From Arabidopsis thaliana (Eukaryota > Streptophyta > Magnoliopsida > Brassicales > Brassicaceae), in NCBI RefSeq assembly GCF_000001735.4, contig NC_003071.7:1375001-1439000 (forward strand): a stretch of 64,000 nucleotides of DNA, in the 5' to 3' direction. The notes beneath the pieces were generated by a model. That model worked only from the letters and a program-made list of their open reading frames with translations. It did no database searches and was not told where the DNA came from. Shown in pieces: positions 59,798-64,000 of the stretch. Made by a program: the position numbers and the translations under genes. The number at the start of each line of letters is the position of its first letter. The first letter of the stretch is position 1.

Positions 59798-62427
59798 ATG
59801 CCTCTAGCTAAGCGAAGAAGGAAGAGAAAAATAGAACCCAATGTTACTCAGAGAGCTGGAGCCTCTACTCCCACTACGGGGAAACGAATAAACCCTCTAC
59901 CTCCTCAATACAACTTCACGCCGGCAGACAACAATCCTCCACCTCAGTCATCCCAAGAGCGAGTCCGGGTTCAACCCCAACTAGCAAGGTCATTCACTCC
60001 CCGAGTCTCTGACTATCCACCTCCGCAAGCCCTTTTCCAGAACTCCTCTAATCGTGAAGTCCCTGTACCTCTTTTGTCAGAAGAAGTCCAGAATGAGGCA
60101 TCTAACCGATCGATTCCACAACAAGATCCTCCAGGTTCTCCACTTCAGAACTCTCATGCAAGTCAACCATCTTCCCAAGGCAACAACTTCCACGAACCTG
60201 TGGCTGATGTGTTACCGGAACTCCGGGAGGACAGTTTGAAGGCTTTAAATGATGTGCTTCAAATGCCTGGCCGTGAGGCGTGGACCACCGTGCTTTCTCC
60301 CACATCGATGCCAAAAACAACTTGGTAAGTACTTAGATGTGTCTTGGTTAGTTGTCTGGATTTGAGTGTCATGTGAAATGGTTTGTTGTGTGAGTGTATT
60401 GAGTGTAGTCGTGCGAGTGTCTAGTATATATGTGTCTTGTGTATTGATTGGATAGTGATTAGAGTCTGAAGTAGATGTTGATTGGTGTATTGATTGGAAC
60501 CTGAAGGTATTGGTTTGTTGTGTGAGTGTTTTGATTAGAGTCTGAATTAGATGTGTCTTAAGTGTATTGATTGGATTGTTTTGTATTGATTTATTAGATG
60601 TGTCTTAAGTGTTTGTTTTGATGTGTGAATTAGATGTGTCTTGTGTAGTAATAGTTGTTTTTATCTAATCACTTAGATGTGTATTGTGTTTTGATGTCTG
60701 AATCAATCTTGTTGCATAATTAACTCATGATTCTTGTCTTTGATTATGTGGACTGAGTAATGGTTTTGATGTATTGATTAGAGTCCGATGCCAAACATAA
60801 CTTATTAAGTGTCTTGTTTTGTTGAGTGAATGTGTCTGTGTCTTAAGCGTGTGTTTTTGTGTTTGAATTAGATGTGTCTTAAGTGTCTTAAGTGTTTGCT
60901 ATGATTAGTTGTCTGTGGTTTTGAGTCTTATGTGTTTGTTATGATTAGTTGTTGTGGTTTAGAGTCTCATGTGTAATGGTTTTGATGTATTGATTAGAGT
61001 CCGATGCAAAACACAACTTATTAAGTGTCTTGTTTTGATGAGTGAATGTGTCTGTGTCTTAATCGTATGTTTTTGTGTTTGAAATAGATGTGTCTCAAGT
61101 GTCTTATGTGTTTGTTATGATTAGTTGATGTGGTTTAGAGTCTCATGTGTATTGGTTTTGATTGTATTAAGTGTCTTGTATATTGCTTGCAGGTTTACTC
61201 GGGACACAAATTCAAGCCTGGTTAGGAAGATTACTAAAGTATGGACCAACAAATTTGATGGTCTGTTCTATAGCTGGTCATGTGTTCCTCGGGATAGACG
61301 AGAAAAATACTTTCTCGAGTTTGCGGTATAATTTTCCTTCCTCTTGCCTTAAGAGTATTAAGTTAAGCTGCTTTGTTTTCACTAACATCTTCTATTTTTT
61401 ATTTGTAGAAAACACACCATTGGGATCCTTTGATAACAGGTACAGTTCAATGGCATTTTGAAGAAATCTGTAAACGAAGGATGAAAGACATGGTTAGCAC
61501 GATAAGTACTAGTCGAGAGTGCCCTAAATGGATCATCGATTCTCATATCTGGAAAGCGATGTGTGAGTATTGGGATACTGAAGAAGCAATAGCGAGGAGT
61601 AAGATATATTCCAAGGCTCGCTTGTCTGACCGTAATGGGCTCGGTCCTCACATCCATTTGTCAGGGCCAAAGTCATATCAAAATATCAAACATGAACTGG
61701 TTATTAACTTCTATCTCTGTTTTTTTTTTAATGTGTCTCTGTCTTAAGTTCAGATGTTGTATTAAGCCTTGTTCATTTTTAACATCACAGGAAAAGGAGT
61801 TAGGAAGGAGGGTGACTGTTGGTGAGGTTTTCATCAAGACTCATACCAAACCAGATGGTACTTATGTAGATAAAAAGGCAGAGCAGATTGTTAAAAATTA
61901 TGAGAAGAAGCTGCAAGAGAAGTTGTCTGAAATGGAGGCAGAGACTTCAAATGTTTCAGACGGGGAATCAAGACCTCGGGAGCTCACAATAGAGGATCAT
62001 ACTGTCATCTTTCTAGAGGTAAAGTTTACATTTTCACTTGCATATTGTCTGCATTTTCTCAAGCTCTTTATTAATGGTTTGGCTATTTTTTTCATAGGTC
62101 ACAGAGACAGATACAAGAGGGAACTATTATGGAGTTGGAAGCCTCAAAGATAATCTTCCGGATATAGTCACTGGAAAGGGCAAACATGCAGACTCTACCT
62201 CCTTTGTGTCATTGCAAGAGCAACTGAAAGAAGCTCAACAGAAGATCGAAGAGCAGGCTGCTCATAATGCTAGACGTGAGGAAGAGCAAGTCCGAGCTGT
62301 GGCTAAACAGAAAGACAAGCTGGAGCACTTGGCCTTGGTGGAAAAGTATTTGCGCCAAACTGATCCAGCCTTTCTCAACTTTATGGCTACTCAATCATCT
62401 GAAGCAACCATAACCGATCCTATCTAA
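59798..62427 (+). CDS. CACTA-encoded protein, plant En/Spm transposase-24 type, 5 exons
   Basis: Exons 59798-60324, 61193-61325, 61409-61699, 61791-62018, 62098-62427; clean GT..AG, phases agree, 502 aa, no internal stop. The start is the ATG giving MPLAKRRRKRKIEPN (a possible nuclear signal); the frame is open upstream to 59762 only through a GTG. Residues 1-175 are basic then Pro/Gln/Ser-rich. Residues about 176-345 hold the conserved domain (WTNKFDGLFYSWSCVPRD, HHWDPLITGTVQWHFEEICK, HIWKAMCEYWDTEEAIARS). A charged coiled coil near 425-475 (LQEQLKEAQQKIEEQAAH) follows. It is likely a TnpA-like end-binding protein, not the catalytic transposase. A pyrimidine-rich CTCTCT leader precedes it. 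Confidence 0.9.
60760..61190 (+). repeat. Degenerate tandem repeats in CACTA gene intron 1
   Basis: The word atggttttgatgtattgatt with following agagtccgatg recurs at 60760 and 60976 (period 216). Across 60340-61190 shorter units such as agatgtgtcttaagtgt recur many times. The intron is otherwise TG-rich. Confidence 0.8.
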
Positions 62428-62689
62428 TCTTCACCATCTCAGTCTTAAGTTAACTTAGTCATAACTCTCATGAATTCCTCAAACCTTTTAGTTGTATGTC
62501 AAATTACTAGAATCTTGTATTTGGTATGTTTTGGATATTGAATTTGGTGTTTTTGAATCTTTTCAGGTTTTTAGTTTGTTTTGAATCATGATTTTGTCTT
62601 GTTTTTTATGTGTTTTGGAATGAATTTGGATACAAACAAAATCAGACAAACTATTTTTTTTTTTTTTGCCTGAAACGGTAGCGCTAAAC

Positions 62690-62975
62690 TGTCGTTAATT
62701 GGTCACTATTTAGTCGCTAAATTGTCGCAAAGTAGTCTATACACGAGTCGATATACATGTGATTCAATCGTAACTTAGTCGTAACTCAGTCGTCATATTA
62801 TACGACTATGTTACGACAATGTTTACGACATCGAGGATTAGTCGTCGCGTAGTCGTTATTTAACGACTAATGTTACGACTATTTGGGTTAGCGACTATGG
62901 ATTCCTGACATCGGGACTTAGTCGTAACGTAGTCGTAACTACTCCTTTAACGACTACGTTGCGACTAATATTGCA
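62690..62975. repeat. CACTA right subterminal repeats
   Basis: At least a dozen agtcgtaac / gttacgact type motifs in both orientations, denser than at the left end. Confidence 0.85.
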
Positions 62976-63003
62976 GTCGTAAAAACCGTGTTTTCTTGTA
63001 GTG

Positions 63004-63789
63004 TTGGTTTGTCATAAATCACCCTCTTCTTCCTCCAGTTGAGCATTTTACACAAAATGCTGAGATTAATATGCTTAAAAGGAGAATATGGAATCTAAAA
63101 ACTGAGCCAAAAATCAAGCTATTCTGTTGGCATGCTCTTTCTGTGGCTGAATGTTTAAGCACACGGGGAATACAACATGACACAAAGTGCCAAATTTGTG
63201 GTATAGCTACAAAAACAATATGTCATACTCTATTCTCTTGTGACGTCTCGAGACGTATTTTAGGCTTCGCTCTAGTCCTAGCTCCGGACCAAGGTTTTTC
63301 TTCGACATCCTTGCTAGTAAACTTCTCTCATTTATTGAATGTTATGGAAGACAAGCATATACCAGAGCAAACTCGACTATCAATTCCTTGGGTTCTATGG
63401 GTATTCTGGAAGAATCGTAATCTTACGATTTTCGAAGGAAAGGTATGAAATTTTCATGTTTTAGTTCAAAAATCGTATGAAGACGCAATTGCATTGGACA
63501 ATGGTGAACACGCAGCCTTCAACAGTATTCCCTGGGCAATCACCTCCAATTTGGATGGAAAAAATGGTGGAAACCCCAAGAAGGTATTCTTAAATGCAAC
63601 TTGAATTCTTCTTGGATAAATAAACAATCAATGTGTGGAGGAGCTTGGATTGTAAGAGATCATATAGGGCAAGCTAAACATCATGCACGAGATGCGTTTA
63701 CGCCAATTCGAGATCGAACAGGGGCTGAGTTGCGCTGCATTCTATGGTCGTTGAAAGCATTGCAAGATATTCACGTTCTCCAAATATAA
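63004..63789 (+). pseudogene. LINE-2 zf-RVT and RNase H
   Basis: Continues the LINE after the CACTA. The frame 63071-63448 reads MLKRRIWNLKTEPKIKLFCW, CQICGIATKTICHTLFSC and IPWVLWVFWKNRNLTIFEGK. Another frame (63601-63789) has the start of RNase H (SSWINKQSMCGGAWIVRD, GAELRCILWSLKAL) and then a stop. The 3' UTR and tail follow. Confidence 0.85.
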
Positions 63790-64000
63790 ATTTCATTTTG
63801 TTTTTCTCGTTGTTTCTCTGTCATTTTGTTTCTGTTTCTGTTTTAATTTGGCTTTTAGATCTAACTGTGTACTTTATTACTTTTTCTCTTTAATAATTAT
63901 CATATGACAAAAAAAACACCCTCAAATAAGATAATGGGATAGAAAACTCGGGAAAACTCTCTTGTTATCTAAACTAGTCAAACAATTTTGTTTTCTCAAC

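Larger units (their letters stand above)
58770..63003 (+). mobile_element. CACTA (En/Spm) transposon, 4234 bp, perfect termini
   Basis: Both ends carry an identical 28-bp inverted repeat, 58770-58797 and 62976-63003, starting CACTACAAGAAAACACGG. Flanking triplets are ttt and ttg, a near-match to the 3-bp CACTA duplication. Subterminal arrays of gtcgtaac/agcgacta motifs lie inside each end. One gene is present, of the plant En/Spm-associated class; the TnpD-type transposase is absent. It is inserted in, and so younger than, the truncated LINE. Confidence 0.93.
57633..63915 (+). mobile_element. 5'-truncated LINE split by a CACTA element
   Basis: The 3' tail tgacaaaaaaaa is followed by aaacaccctcaaat (ending 63927), which also precedes the truncated 5' end (ending 57632). 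This 14-bp duplication defines one insertion covering 57633-58769 plus 63004-63915, about 2.05 kb. It starts inside the RT, so it was dead on arrival. Confidence 0.88.

Overview
The window is nuclear DNA of a flowering plant, almost certainly a Brassicaceae close to Arabidopsis. Genes have short AT-rich introns with GT..AG borders, intergenic DNA is very AT-rich, and Helitron, Copia, LINE, CACTA, hAT, Harbinger-type and pogo-type elements are nested in one another. The order DETOXIFICATION MATE gene, AIR3 subtilase (SBT5.3), then two tandem TRAF-like (MATH) genes matches what I remember of the A. thaliana AT2G04100-AT2G04190 segment on the short arm of chromosome 2, here expanded by transposons. 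That synteny is from memory and was not searched.

Five host genes look intact once introns are placed by eye: a 7-exon MATE exporter (2020-4051, minus, 483 aa), a small secreted S-protein homologue (10491-10904, plus, 137 aa), the 10-exon AIR3 subtilase (26450-32694, minus, 772 aa) and two 6-exon TRAF-like genes with Gly-rich N-termini (42404-44156, 420 aa; 52594-55230, 412 aa; both minus). An F-box/LRR/FBD gene next to AIR3 (24630-26276, plus) is broken.

Layout. 1-10.4 kb: dispersed repeats, MATE gene, two Helitrons. 12.05-19.09 kb: a Harbinger-like element (TTA target duplication) carrying a Rab GTPase fragment, with a Copia element (13832-18901, minus) nested in it. 20.26-24.52 kb: a second, related Copia element on plus, mostly decayed. 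24.6-32.8 kb: F-box pseudogene and AIR3, whose fifth intron holds an element related to one at 5.7-6.3 kb. 33-42 kb: gene-poor DNA with a Helitron end, a possible gypsy LTR, a pogo relic and SINE-like heads. 42-55.4 kb: the duplicated TRAF unit, separated by a LINE (45.6-50.4 kb) that is itself split by a 1.4 kb poly(A) retroposon holding a 367-codon open frame. 57.6-63.9 kb: a 5'-truncated LINE interrupted by a 4.2 kb CACTA element with perfect termini and an intact 502-aa transposon gene.

The genes do not form a pathway. The main story is structural: layered insertions can be ordered in time by nesting, and several carry exact target duplications. I saw no CRISPR array, rRNA gene or convincing tRNA gene.
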